A stretch of DNA of 14,128 bases from positions 1-14,128 of the forward strand of contig CATMNW010000027.1 in NCBI GenBank assembly GCA_950071875.1, read 5' to 3'. Of this stretch, positions 1 through 6,483 are shown piece after piece (position 1 is the first letter of the stretch; each line of letters begins with the position of its first letter). Source of the stretch: an uncultured Erythrobacteraceae bacterium. Its GTDB lineage: Bacteria; Pseudomonadota; Alphaproteobacteria; Sphingomonadales; Sphingomonadaceae. Both the position numbers and the translations under genes were made by a program. The notes beneath the pieces are model-generated. The model searched no databases. It was not told the DNA's origin and was given only the letters and a program-made list of their open reading frames with translations.

Positions 1-13
1 CGAGTTCGCTCAC
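1..13 (-). CDS. Start of a gene overlapping tsaB, possibly rimI (5' end only)
   Basis: On the minus strand a GTG codon (13-11) overlaps the tsaB stop TGA (12-10) as GTGA, the usual arrangement for translationally coupled genes. The four readable codons are GTG AGC GAA CTC, giving M-S-E-L, and then the window ends. In many alphaproteobacteria the gene after tsaB is rimI, the N-terminal acetyltransferase acting on ribosomal protein S18. The identity is therefore inferred only from typical gene order. Four codons cannot identify a protein. Confidence 0.35.
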
Positions 14-621
14 GATCCCGGCAGTTTCGCATCCGGTGCGCGGCCATAAAGGGGGGCGAGGGTATCGGACAGCATCTCATCGGGCATGGATAGAGCGTGT
101 GAAGCATCGGGCAGTCGCACAGGCCCCGCTTGCATCGCGCACAATTGCGCTAACTCTTCCGCCCTGCTTCCGGCAAGCACAGGCGCGAGTTCGGACGCGG
201 CAGCCGCCTCGGGCCGCGCTGAAACGACGCCGGTGGCGGGAACTCCGCTTGCAGCGAAGGTCTGGACGAACCATTCGCCATGGCCGCCGTTCATGCACAC
301 GGTCACCGCGCTGGAGGTATTCGCCTGCGCCATGGCAGCGACCAGGCCGAGTGTCGGATACCCGCGAACCTTCGCGCCCCAGGCGATGCCCAACGCCCGA
401 GCCGTTGCCAAACCTATTCGCACTCCGGTGAAGCTACCCGGACCAAGCGAAACGCGAATTTCACTAGATCGGCCCTTGTCGGGCAACTCGGCAACCATCG
501 GGACCAACCGCTCGGCATGGCCTCGACCAAGTATCTCGTGCCGCGCGCCGATAAGGGCACTGCCCTCGAACAGCGCGACGGAACAGGCTTCGGTTGCGGT
601 TTCTATCGCCAATATGCGCAT
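10..621 (-). CDS. tsaB: tRNA threonylcarbamoyladenosine biosynthesis protein TsaB
   Basis: This 203-residue protein is the non-catalytic ASKHA-fold partner of TsaD. In bacteria TsaB, TsaD and TsaE transfer the threonylcarbamoyl group made by TsaC onto A37 of ANN-decoding tRNAs (t6A), in the cytoplasm. The N-terminus reads MRILAIETATEACSVAL, the typical first strand and phosphate-loop-like turn of the family. The family signature SLGPGSFTGVRIGLATARAL lies at about residues 57-77. The zinc-binding HxxxH motif of TsaD is absent, which supports TsaB over TsaD. Length is slightly below the usual 210-230 residues. The ATG start (621-619) coincides with the conserved first strand. It is third in a minus-strand run after nfuA and the rutE-like gene (37-base gap), and its stop overlaps the next start. 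It is probably constitutive and essential. Confidence 0.93.
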   Translation of the reverse strand: MRILAIETATEACSVALFEGSALIGARHEILGRGHAERLVPMVAELPDKGRSSEIRVSLGPGSFTGVRIGLATARALGIAWGAKVRGYPTLGLVAAMAQANTSSAVTVCMNGGHGEWFVQTFAASGVPATGVVSARPEAAAASELAPVLAGSRAEELAQLCAMQAGPVRLPDASHALSMPDEMLSDTLAPLYGRAPDAKLPGS

Positions 622-657
622 GGCTGCGCACTGCCCGACGCCGGGCGTGGCTGCAAG

Positions 658-1251
658 TCAGTCTATACGGTTGAACTTGTCGAAATCGGGGCGCGGACTG
701 CGATCGAAGATCGTGGTTTCATCGCCGTAACCGATTGCACAGATCCAGTCGGCGCGTTGACGCGGCTGATCGGCAAAGAAGTGGTTTGTAACCTTGTCGA
801 GATCGACGCCTGACATGGGCCCGCAATCCAGACCCAGCGCACGCGCTGCAATCATCAGATACGCGCCTTGTAAGGCTGAATTGCGTTTAGCCCCTTGTTC
901 GCGCCCATCTTCGTCGCCTTCGAACCAGCTTTTTGCGTCCGTATGCGGGAAGAGCCAGGGCAGTTCTTCGTGAAAGTCGATATCGTAGCCCACGATCACC
1001 ACCACCGGCGCGGTCCGGATCTTCTCCTTGTTGCCGTCGTCCGCAAATTCGGCGAGCTTATCGCGCGATTCCTGCGATTTACACCATACGAACCGTCCCG
1101 GCTGCATATTGGCAGAGGTCGGTCCCATCTTCAGAAGTTCATGTATCGCGTGGATCTGATCTTCGCTAACCGGCTTATCGAGCCAGCCGTTATAGCTGCG
1201 CGCTTCGCGGAAGATGATGTCCAGGGCGTCGGCGGAAAGAGTATCGGGCAA
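658..1251 (-). CDS. RutE/HadB-type nitroreductase family protein (putative malonic semialdehyde reductase)
   Basis: This 197-residue FMN-dependent nitroreductase-fold protein aligns by eye along its whole length with E. coli RutE (about 196 residues). Matching blocks are FREARSYNGW near 14-23, MGPTSANMQP near 42-51, LFPHTDAKSWF near 100-110, and ALGLDCGPMSG near 137-147. RutE reduces malonic semialdehyde to 3-hydroxypropionate in pyrimidine-ring catabolism, but no other rut gene lies nearby. The real substrate here may be another enone or aldehyde, so I leave the symbol blank. The start is TTG (1251-1249). An AAGGA lies about 10 bases upstream, no ATG fits the family N-terminus better, and the resulting length equals RutE. 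It lies 33 bases after nfuA and 36 before tsaB and is likely co-transcribed with both. Confidence 0.85.
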   Translation of the reverse strand: MPDTLSADALDIIFREARSYNGWLDKPVSEDQIHAIHELLKMGPTSANMQPGRFVWCKSQESRDKLAEFADDGNKEKIRTAPVVVIVGYDIDFHEELPWLFPHTDAKSWFEGDEDGREQGAKRNSALQGAYLMIAARALGLDCGPMSGVDLDKVTNHFFADQPRQRADWICAIGYGDETTIFDRSPRPDFDKFNRID

Positions 1252-1284
1252 GGTGTCGGTGTCCTTCGGTCGATTTGGGAGAAG

Positions 1285-1866
1285 TCAGGCTGCGCGGACT
1301 TCAACGACCTCGGGCACGTAATGTTTCAGCAGGCCTTCGATACCATGCTTCAACGTTGCCGTGGACGATGGGCAGCCCGAGCAGGCACCCTGCATCTGCA
1401 GGTGGACGATCCCGTCACGATACCCGCGATACTGGATATCCCCGCCATCGCCGGCCACGGCCGGCCTCACGCGGGTTTCGAGAAGATCGTTGATCTGCGC
1501 GATGATATCGGAATCCTCGTCGCGTTCCTCGACCAGCATTCCCTCCTCTTCGGGAGGTACGGAAATGCCTGCAGCCGAGCCTGGGGCGAACAGCGGGGCC
1601 TGCGACACGAAGTGATCCAGCAGGATAGCAAGGACCTGCGGTTTGAGATCGGTCCAGTTTACGCCGGGTGCCGCGGTCACGGTGACGAAATCCGTGCCGA
1701 AGAACACGTTAACGACCTCGCCCGTGTCGAAAATGGCCTGTGCAAGCGGGCTGGCTTCGGCTGCTTCGGGGGTGGCAAATTCGCGCGTGCCTTGCCCCAT
1801 GACCTGCTGGCCGGGAAGGAACTTGAGGCTGGCGGGGTTGGGTGTGGTTTCGGTCTCTATGAACAT
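1285..1866 (-). CDS. nfuA: NfuA/NifU-family iron-sulfur cluster carrier
   Basis: The protein has 193 residues with two parts. An N-terminal Nfu_N domain begins MFIETETTPNPASLKFLPGQ, which is nearly invariant at the N-terminus of alphaproteobacterial and mitochondrial Nfu proteins. A C-terminal NifU-like domain (about 110-193) carries the cluster-binding CxxC, CSGC at Cys162 and Cys165. Nfu proteins accept Fe-S clusters from the ISC or SUF scaffold and hand them to target enzymes. An in-frame ATG at 1932 would add 22 residues, but the 1866 start matches the conserved family N-terminus. The 1932 start would also overlap the upstream end of the opposite-strand gene. This is the first gene of the minus-strand run and diverges from the M16 protease gene. 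No strong Shine-Dalgarno is seen. Confidence 0.92.
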   Translation of the reverse strand: MFIETETTPNPASLKFLPGQQVMGQGTREFATPEAAEASPLAQAIFDTGEVVNVFFGTDFVTVTAAPGVNWTDLKPQVLAILLDHFVSQAPLFAPGSAAGISVPPEEEGMLVEERDEDSDIIAQINDLLETRVRPAVAGDGGDIQYRGYRDGIVHLQMQGACSGCPSSTATLKHGIEGLLKHYVPEVVEVRAA

Positions 1867-1954
1867 GCTTCGCGATGTAGGGATCGCACCACCCAGCGGC
1901 AAGGAAGGAACGCTTGTCGGCCAAACATTCACCTAGCCTTCACGCTGGTCCGCC

Positions 1955-1960
1955 CTATAT
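1955..1960 (+). promoter_or_regulatory. Candidate -10 element for the M16 protease, implying a leaderless mRNA
   Basis: CTATAT matches the -10 consensus common in alphaproteobacteria. A start point about 7 bases downstream would fall on or next to the ATG at 1968, so the mRNA could be leaderless. No Shine-Dalgarno precedes that ATG, which fits. No convincing -35 is found 16-18 bases upstream, so this is tentative. Confidence 0.3.
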
Positions 1961-1967
1961 GCCGGAC

Positions 1968-4907
1968 ATGACCCAGTTTTTGCGTGCCGCCCGGCGTTTC
2001 GCGCTAGTCCTTCCTGCCACCTTGCTCGTCCCGCAGCCGTTGCTGGCGCAAGACCCGGCACCTGCATCGCCGCAGTACCTTACGCCCGAGGGGGAGACGC
2101 CGTGGATCTACGAAGGCAGCGACGTACCCCGCGATGAAGAATGGACCTTCGGAGAACTACCGAACGGGCTGCGTTACGCGGTAAGAAAGAACGGTGTTCC
2201 GCCCGATCAAGTGTCTGTTCGCGTACGGATCGATGCAGGTTCCTTACACGAACAAGAATCCGAGCGTGGCTACGCACACCTGCTTGAACACCTCCTGTTT
2301 CGCGAAAGCAAATACCTCAAGGTCGGCGAAGCTATTCCGACGTGGCAGCGTCTCGGCGCGACTTTCGGGAGCGATACCAACGCGCATACCAGCCCGACCG
2401 AGACGGTTTTCAAACTCGACCTGCCCAACATCGACCAAGGCAAATTGTCCGAGAGCATGAAACTGCTGTCGGGCATGGTCCGTTCGCCCGTTCTTACCGA
2501 TGCGAATGTCAAAGCCGAAGTGCCGATCGTCCTTGCTGAAAAGCGCGAGCGCGGCGGTGCTGCAGAGCGGGCCGGCAACGGTAGCCGCGAGATCCTGTTC
2601 GCAGGCCAGCGCCTCGCTGACCGTGTCCCGATCGGGACAGTGGAAACGCTGACTGCGGCTACTGGCAGCAGTGTCGATGCCTTCCACAAGCGTTGGTACC
2701 GGCCCGAGAATGTGGTGGTCGTCGCCGCGGGCGATATCGATCCCATGCAACTGGCGGCCGAGATCGAGAAATGGTTCGGCGACTGGCAAGGCGAGGGGGC
2801 TCTGACGCCCGCACCCGACTTTGGCGATCCGGTTGCGCCGGCAGGCGCTGATGAGAGCAATCCCGTTGGCGAAACTGGCGTGATCGTCGAAGCCGACCTT
2901 CCGCGCGCATTCACTTATGCCGTGATGCGGCCATGGCGTCCGGTTCTCGACACGGTTGCTTATAACGAAGGGCTGCTTCGCGATGCATTGGCACAGGCGC
3001 TGATCAACCGTCGGCTGGAAGCTCGTGCAAGGGCAGGCGGCAGCTATCTCTACGCTCAGGTATCGCAAGATGATGTCAGCCGTTCTGCCGACATGACCTT
3101 TGTCAATTTCGCACCACTGTCGAATGACTGGAAAACTGCTTTGACCGATGTTCGCGCGGTCATTGCCGATGCATTGGCTACGCCACCCACGCAGGAAGAA
3201 ATCGACCGCGAACTGGCCGAGTTCGAGATCGTCTTCAAAAGCCAGGTGGAACAGCGCCGCGTACTGCCGGGCCCGAGGCTGGCCGACGACATCGTGAACG
3301 CCGTGGACATTCGCGAGGCTGTTGCCGCGCCCGAAACCGTACTCATGGTGTTCAACTCGATGCGTGAGACGGTAACCCCCGAAATTATCCTGGAACACAC
3401 GCGCGAGTTGTTTTCCGGTGATGTGATCCGCTCCGCCTATGTCACCCCCGCTTCGGGTGAGGCCACGGAAGAGGCAATCAGGGATGCGCTGCAGGAAAAG
3501 GTCGAGGCCGATGGCAATTCGCGTATCGCGGCGCAGGCTATTTCCTTCGACGATTTGCCACCGATAGGTGAACCGGGAGAAATTACCGCGCAAGCGCCGC
3601 TGGGTGTGCTTGATATCGAACAGGTCGAATTCGCCAACGGCGTGAAGGCTATCTTGTGGGCCAACGAAGCCGAACCGGGGCGTGTATCGGTCAAGGTCCG
3701 TTTCGGTGCCGGTTTCCGCTCGCTGGAAGAGGATGAGTCGGTCTACGCCAATCTCGGATACACGGCCCTGATCGGTTCGGGCATCGGCGATCTTGGTCAG
3801 GAAGAGCTCGACCGCCTGTCTACCGGGCGCAAGTTCGGTTTCGATTTCCAGACGGGCGATGGCGCTTTCACATTCTTTGCGCAGACCCGTGAAGCCGACC
3901 TCGAAGAACAGCTCTATCTGTTCGCAGCCAAACTGGCGATGCCCGGCTGGGATCCGAACCCGGTGATGCGCGCGAAGGCAGCAGGCAAGCTGGCCTATGA
4001 AAGTTATGCCGCCAGCCCCAGCGGGGTCCTGCAGCGCGATCTTGAATTCCTCCTCCGGGATAGCGACCCCCGGTTTAAGACGCCGACCCCCGAAATGTTT
4101 GACAGTGCAACGCCCGAAGGTTTCCGAGAAGTCTGGGAACCTTTGCTGAAGCAGGGTCCGGTCGAAGTGCTGGTGTTCGGGGAGTTCGACAAGGCGGCCA
4201 CGATCGAAGCGCTGCGCAAGACCTTTGGCGCCTTGTCGCCGCGCACCGCGCCGGGGGATGCAGTACTATCCCGTCCGATCTCCTTCCCGGATAGCACCGA
4301 AACGGTAGTTCGATACCACCGGGGTGATGCCAATCAGGCAGCAGCCGTTATCGCCTGGCCAAGCGGGGCAGGGGTCGAAAACCTGCGGGAGTCGCGCCGT
4401 CTCGACGTGCTGGCCTCGATATTCAACAATCGGCTCATGGACGCCATGCGCGAACATGCCGGGGCAAGTTATTCGCCCGTCGTGAGGTCGGACTGGCCGA
4501 GCGATGTCGATAGCGGCGGGCGGATCGTCGCGCTGGCCCAGCTCAGGCCGCAGGATGTGCCGGTGTTTTTCGCCGAAGCGGAACGGATCAGTGCTGAACT
4601 TGCCAGCACCCCGATCGATCAGGATGAATATAATCGGGTCGTCGAACCGCTGAAGCAGTACGTCAGCCGCGCCTCGACCGGCAATCTGTTCTGGCTTTAC
4701 GAGCTGGAGAATGCGACCGTCGATCCGCGCAGCGTCGGTTTGCTACGGTATATGCTGGCCGACTATACACAGACGCCGCCTTCGGAACTCCAGGCACTTG
4801 CGCAGAAATACTTTAGCGCCCGCGACGGATGGAAGCTGGCTGTGATCCCGCAAGGTCAGGAAGTGGCGACTGCTGCGGGTGAAGGCGTAGAAGTGGCGGG
4901 AAACTGA
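1968..4907 (+). CDS. Secreted M16 (pitrilysin/insulinase) family zinc metallopeptidase
   Basis: A 979-residue exported metalloprotease, numbered from ATG 1968. Residues 1-27 form a signal peptide: basic RAARR, then a hydrophobic core FALVLPATLLV, with cleavage likely after PLLA. This predicts a periplasmic or outer-membrane-associated location. The inverted zinc motif HLLEH is at His104-Glu107-His108, and the expected third ligand is Glu184, 76 residues on. The first M16_C domain includes FHKRWYRPENVVVVAAGDID near 239-258. A second M16 copy from about residue 547 lacks HxxEH (YANLGYTALI occupies that place), as in pitrilysin-type single chains with one active and one inactive half. Upstream ATGs at 1914 and 1959 would spoil the signal peptide or overlap nfuA signals. 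Its natural substrate cannot be told; such enzymes degrade small peptides. No gene partner is obvious. Confidence 0.9.
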   Translation: MTQFLRAARRFALVLPATLLVPQPLLAQDPAPASPQYLTPEGETPWIYEGSDVPRDEEWTFGELPNGLRYAVRKNGVPPDQVSVRVRIDAGSLHEQESERGYAHLLEHLLFRESKYLKVGEAIPTWQRLGATFGSDTNAHTSPTETVFKLDLPNIDQGKLSESMKLLSGMVRSPVLTDANVKAEVPIVLAEKRERGGAAERAGNGSREILFAGQRLADRVPIGTVETLTAATGSSVDAFHKRWYRPENVVVVAAGDIDPMQLAAEIEKWFGDWQGEGALTPAPDFGDPVAPAGADESNPVGETGVIVEADLPRAFTYAVMRPWRPVLDTVAYNEGLLRDALAQALINRRLEARARAGGSYLYAQVSQDDVSRSADMTFVNFAPLSNDWKTALTDVRAVIADALATPPTQEEIDRELAEFEIVFKSQVEQRRVLPGPRLADDIVNAVDIREAVAAPETVLMVFNSMRETVTPEIILEHTRELFSGDVIRSAYVTPASGEATEEAIRDALQEKVEADGNSRIAAQAISFDDLPPIGEPGEITAQAPLGVLDIEQVEFANGVKAILWANEAEPGRVSVKVRFGAGFRSLEEDESVYANLGYTALIGSGIGDLGQEELDRLSTGRKFGFDFQTGDGAFTFFAQTREADLEEQLYLFAAKLAMPGWDPNPVMRAKAAGKLAYESYAASPSGVLQRDLEFLLRDSDPRFKTPTPEMFDSATPEGFREVWEPLLKQGPVEVLVFGEFDKAATIEALRKTFGALSPRTAPGDAVLSRPISFPDSTETVVRYHRGDANQAAAVIAWPSGAGVENLRESRRLDVLASIFNNRLMDAMREHAGASYSPVVRSDWPSDVDSGGRIVALAQLRPQDVPVFFAEAERISAELASTPIDQDEYNRVVEPLKQYVSRASTGNLFWLYELENATVDPRSVGLLRYMLADYTQTPPSELQALAQKYFSARDGWKLAVIPQGQEVATAAGEGVEVAGN

Positions 4908-4909
4908 GA

Positions 4910-4960
4910 AACGCAGCGTTACGCAACGCGCCTTTAACAAGGCCAAGCAAATGCTGCTTG
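4910..4960 (+). repeat. Three consecutive small hairpins in the aroG leader
   Basis: Directly after the M16 stop codon there are three adjoining stem-loops. The first pairs GCGTT 4916-4920 with AACGC 4925-4929; GCGTT could alternatively pair with AACGC 4910-4914, though only one base separates them. The second pairs GCCTT 4930-4934 with AAGGC 4939-4943 around TAAC. The third pairs CAAGCA 4944-4949 with TGCTTG 4955-4960 around AATGC. None is followed by a T-run, so they are not a classic terminator. The second hides the AAGG Shine-Dalgarno of the leader ORF, and the third places its ATG in the loop. A regulatory RNA role is inferred, not shown. Confidence 0.5.
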
Positions 4961-5022
4961 CGACTTGGACCGCGTTCGTCTGGTTTAGACGTGAACTCTG
5001 GCGCCCTTTGACGCGCCGTTAA
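4951..5022 (+). CDS. Putative Trp/Phe-rich leader peptide (uORF) of aroG
   Basis: A 23-codon ORF with ATG at 4951 and TAA at 5020-5022. Its product starts MLLATW and contains Trp at residues 6, 11 and 17, Phe at 9 and 12, and five Arg. Three of 23 residues being Trp is far above the usual 1-2 percent. AAGG at 4939-4942 lies 8 bases before the ATG, a well-placed Shine-Dalgarno. The ORF ends 11 bases before the ATG of the DAHP synthase, whose pathway makes Trp, Phe and Tyr. Such ORFs sense charged tRNA through ribosome stalling in amino-acid operons. A T-tract terminator is not visible, so control might be translational (coupling or reinitiation) or Rho-dependent rather than by intrinsic attenuation. 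A chance ORF is still possible, because no promoter upstream of it is proven. Confidence 0.55.
   Translation: MLLATWTAFVWFRRELWRPLTRR
4977..5017 (+). promoter_or_regulatory. Hairpins inside the leader ORF with an alternative pairing
   Basis: CGTCT 4977-4981 pairs with AGACG 4987-4991 around GGTTT, and GGCGC 5000-5004 pairs with GCGCC 5013-5017. As an alternative, CGCGTT 4971-4976 can pair with GACGCG 5010-5015. That pairing is mutually exclusive with the 5000-5017 stem. Trp codons fall at 4966, 4981 and 4999, so a stalled ribosome would change which stem forms. The stems are short (5-6 pairs) and no T-run follows, so this is only a candidate switch. Confidence 0.35.
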
Positions 5023-5023
5023 C

Positions 5024-5028
5024 GGAAG
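5024..5028 (+). promoter_or_regulatory. Ribosome binding site of aroG
   Basis: GGAAG, 5 bases before the ATG at 5034, within an A-rich stretch. It lies two bases after the leader-ORF stop. A ribosome terminating there would physically cover this site, so leader translation and aroG initiation should influence each other. Confidence 0.65.
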
Positions 5029-5033
5029 AAAAA

Positions 5034-6407
5034 ATGGCGACGAATTGGGCACCCGATAGCTGGCAGGGACACGAGGCACGGCACCTGCCGACCTATCCCG
5101 ATGCAGAAGCTCTCGACGCGGCGACGACTTCGCTCGAAACGCATCCGCCGCTCGTGTTTGCTGGCGAAGCGCGGGCGTTGAAGGCCGATCTGGCCGATGT
5201 CGCCGAAGGCCGCGCCTTCCTGCTTCAGGGCGGGGATTGCGCCGAAAGTTTCGCCGAATTCCATCCGAACAATATCCGCGACACCTTCCGCGTTCTGCTG
5301 CAAATGGCGGTCGTCATGACCTTCGCCAGCAAGAAGCCTGTGGTGAAGGTTGGCCGGATGGCGGGCCAGTTTGCCAAGCCGCGCAGCTCCGACACGGAAA
5401 CGCAGGGTGATGTCACGCTGCCGAGCTATTTCGGTGACAATATCAACGGCATCGATTTTGCCGAGGCAAGCAGGACCAATGATCCGCAGCGCATGGTGCG
5501 GGCTTATTCGCAGGCGGCAGCAACCCTGAACCTGCTGCGTGCCTTTGCGACCGGTGGCTACGCGAACCTGCGTCAGGTCCACCAGTGGACGCTGGACTTC
5601 ATGGGCCGCAGCCCCTGGGCGGACAAATTTTCCGATATTGCCGACCGCATTGGGGAAGCGCTCGATTTCATGGAAGCATGCGGGGTAAATCCCGAAACGC
5701 TGCCACAATTGCAGCGCACCAGTTTCTACACGAGTCACGAAGCATTGCTGCTTCCATACGAACAGGCACTCACGCGGCGAGACAGCCTGACGGGCGACTG
5801 GTACGATACCAGCGCTCACATGGTGTGGATCGGTGATCGCACCCGTTTCGATGGCAGCGCCCATGTCGAATTCTGCCGTGGAATAGGCAATCCGCTGGGC
5901 ATGAAATGCGGACCCAGCCTTGAAACAGACGCAATGCTGCGGCTGCTCGACACGCTCAATCCTGCGCGCGAACCGGGCCGCATCACGTTGATCAGCCGGT
6001 TTGGTCACGACAAGGTCGAAGACGGTTTGCCGCGTCTTGTTCGCGCAGTTAAGGCTGAAGGTCATCCGGTCGTGTGGAGCTGCGATCCGATGCATGGAAA
6101 TGTCGTCAAGTCCGACAGCGGCTACAAGACGCGGCCCTTCGACCGCATCCTTTCGGAAGTGAAGGGCTTCTTCGCCGTGCACCGGGCGGAAGGTACGCAT
6201 CCGGGCGGTATACATGTCGAAATGACCGGGCAGGATGTGACCGAGTGTGTAGGCGGGGCAGTCGCCATCACCGATGAGGCGCTGAAGGACCGTTACCACA
6301 CGCATTGTGATCCTCGCCTCAACGCGGCCCAGTCGCTCGAACTTGCGTTCCTGATCGCCGAAATGCTGAACGAGGAACAGAGTGTCCGACAGGCTGATGC
6401 GGCCTAA
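5034..6407 (+). CDS. aroG: Class II 3-deoxy-7-phosphoheptulonate (DAHP) synthase
   Basis: A 457-residue plant/mycobacterial-type (AroA-II) DAHP synthase. It condenses phosphoenolpyruvate and erythrose-4-phosphate, the first step of the shikimate pathway, in the cytoplasm. The four metal ligands known from the M. tuberculosis enzyme are present with conserved spacing: Cys69 in LLQGGDCAESF, His354 in CDPMHGN, Glu396 in GGIHVEMTGQ and Asp426 in HCDPRLN. The substrate-binding block VGRMAGQFAKPRS spans about 106-118. Length is normal for the class. It lacks homology to E. coli-type class I AroF/G/H; the symbol aroG follows usage for class II enzymes. The ATG is supported by GGAAG. A Trp/Phe-rich leader ORF sits immediately upstream, suggesting aromatic amino acid control of expression. 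Allosteric control cannot be read from sequence alone. Confidence 0.95.
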   Translation: MATNWAPDSWQGHEARHLPTYPDAEALDAATTSLETHPPLVFAGEARALKADLADVAEGRAFLLQGGDCAESFAEFHPNNIRDTFRVLLQMAVVMTFASKKPVVKVGRMAGQFAKPRSSDTETQGDVTLPSYFGDNINGIDFAEASRTNDPQRMVRAYSQAAATLNLLRAFATGGYANLRQVHQWTLDFMGRSPWADKFSDIADRIGEALDFMEACGVNPETLPQLQRTSFYTSHEALLLPYEQALTRRDSLTGDWYDTSAHMVWIGDRTRFDGSAHVEFCRGIGNPLGMKCGPSLETDAMLRLLDTLNPAREPGRITLISRFGHDKVEDGLPRLVRAVKAEGHPVVWSCDPMHGNVVKSDSGYKTRPFDRILSEVKGFFAVHRAEGTHPGGIHVEMTGQDVTECVGGAVAITDEALKDRYHTHCDPRLNAAQSLELAFLIAEMLNEEQSVRQADAA

Positions 6408-6415
6408 GTAAAATA

Positions 6416-6442
6416 GCGTAGCCGCCGACTACGCAAATTTGC
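6416..6442 (+). terminator. Possible weak terminator after aroG, overlapping a perfect palindrome
   Basis: GCGTAG 6416-6421 pairs with CTACGC 6429-6434 around a 7-base loop, starting 8 bases after the aroG stop, and is followed by AAATTT. The T-run is only three long, so termination would be weak. The same end is part of the perfect 10-base palindrome GCAAATTTGC (6433-6442), which could instead be a protein-binding site in front of the diguanylate cyclase gene. Confidence 0.4.
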
Positions 6443-6483
6443 GGTTAATGCGTCTAGCAGGACCCTTCTTTCGCGGAGGTTTC

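Noticed and set aside
633..646. Small hairpin GCCCG-ACGC-CGGGC between the rutE-like gene and tsaB
   Set aside because: It has five pairs only and no T-run on the minus strand, and it lies within an apparently continuous operon. It is likely chance in GC-rich DNA.
1867..1932. 22-residue N-terminal extension of NfuA from the upstream ATG
   Set aside because: The family N-terminus MFIETETTPNP begins exactly at 1866. The extension is not family-like and would run into the divergent gene's control region.
895..1971. 358-codon plus-strand open frame across the rutE-like and nfuA genes
   Set aside because: It lies antisense to two well-recognised proteins and shows no domain of its own.
2244..3593. 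449-codon minus-strand open frame inside the M16 protease gene
   Set aside because: It mirrors the codon pattern of the real gene. It has no motif, no plausible ribosome binding context and no operon partner.
4958..4989. Possible aroG promoter TTGCGA ... TTTAGA
   Set aside because: The spacing is 20 bases and neither hexamer is good. If it were real it would place transcription inside the leader ORF, so it is kept only as the main alternative to test.
5019..6305. 428-codon minus-strand open frame opposite aroG
   Set aside because: The plus strand carries all four metal ligands of class II DAHP synthase. The antisense product resembles no family I know.
6439..6483. Earlier TTG/ATG starts of the diguanylate cyclase
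   Set aside because: Only ATG 6484 has a proper GGAGG. The earlier codons overlap the aroG terminator/palindrome.
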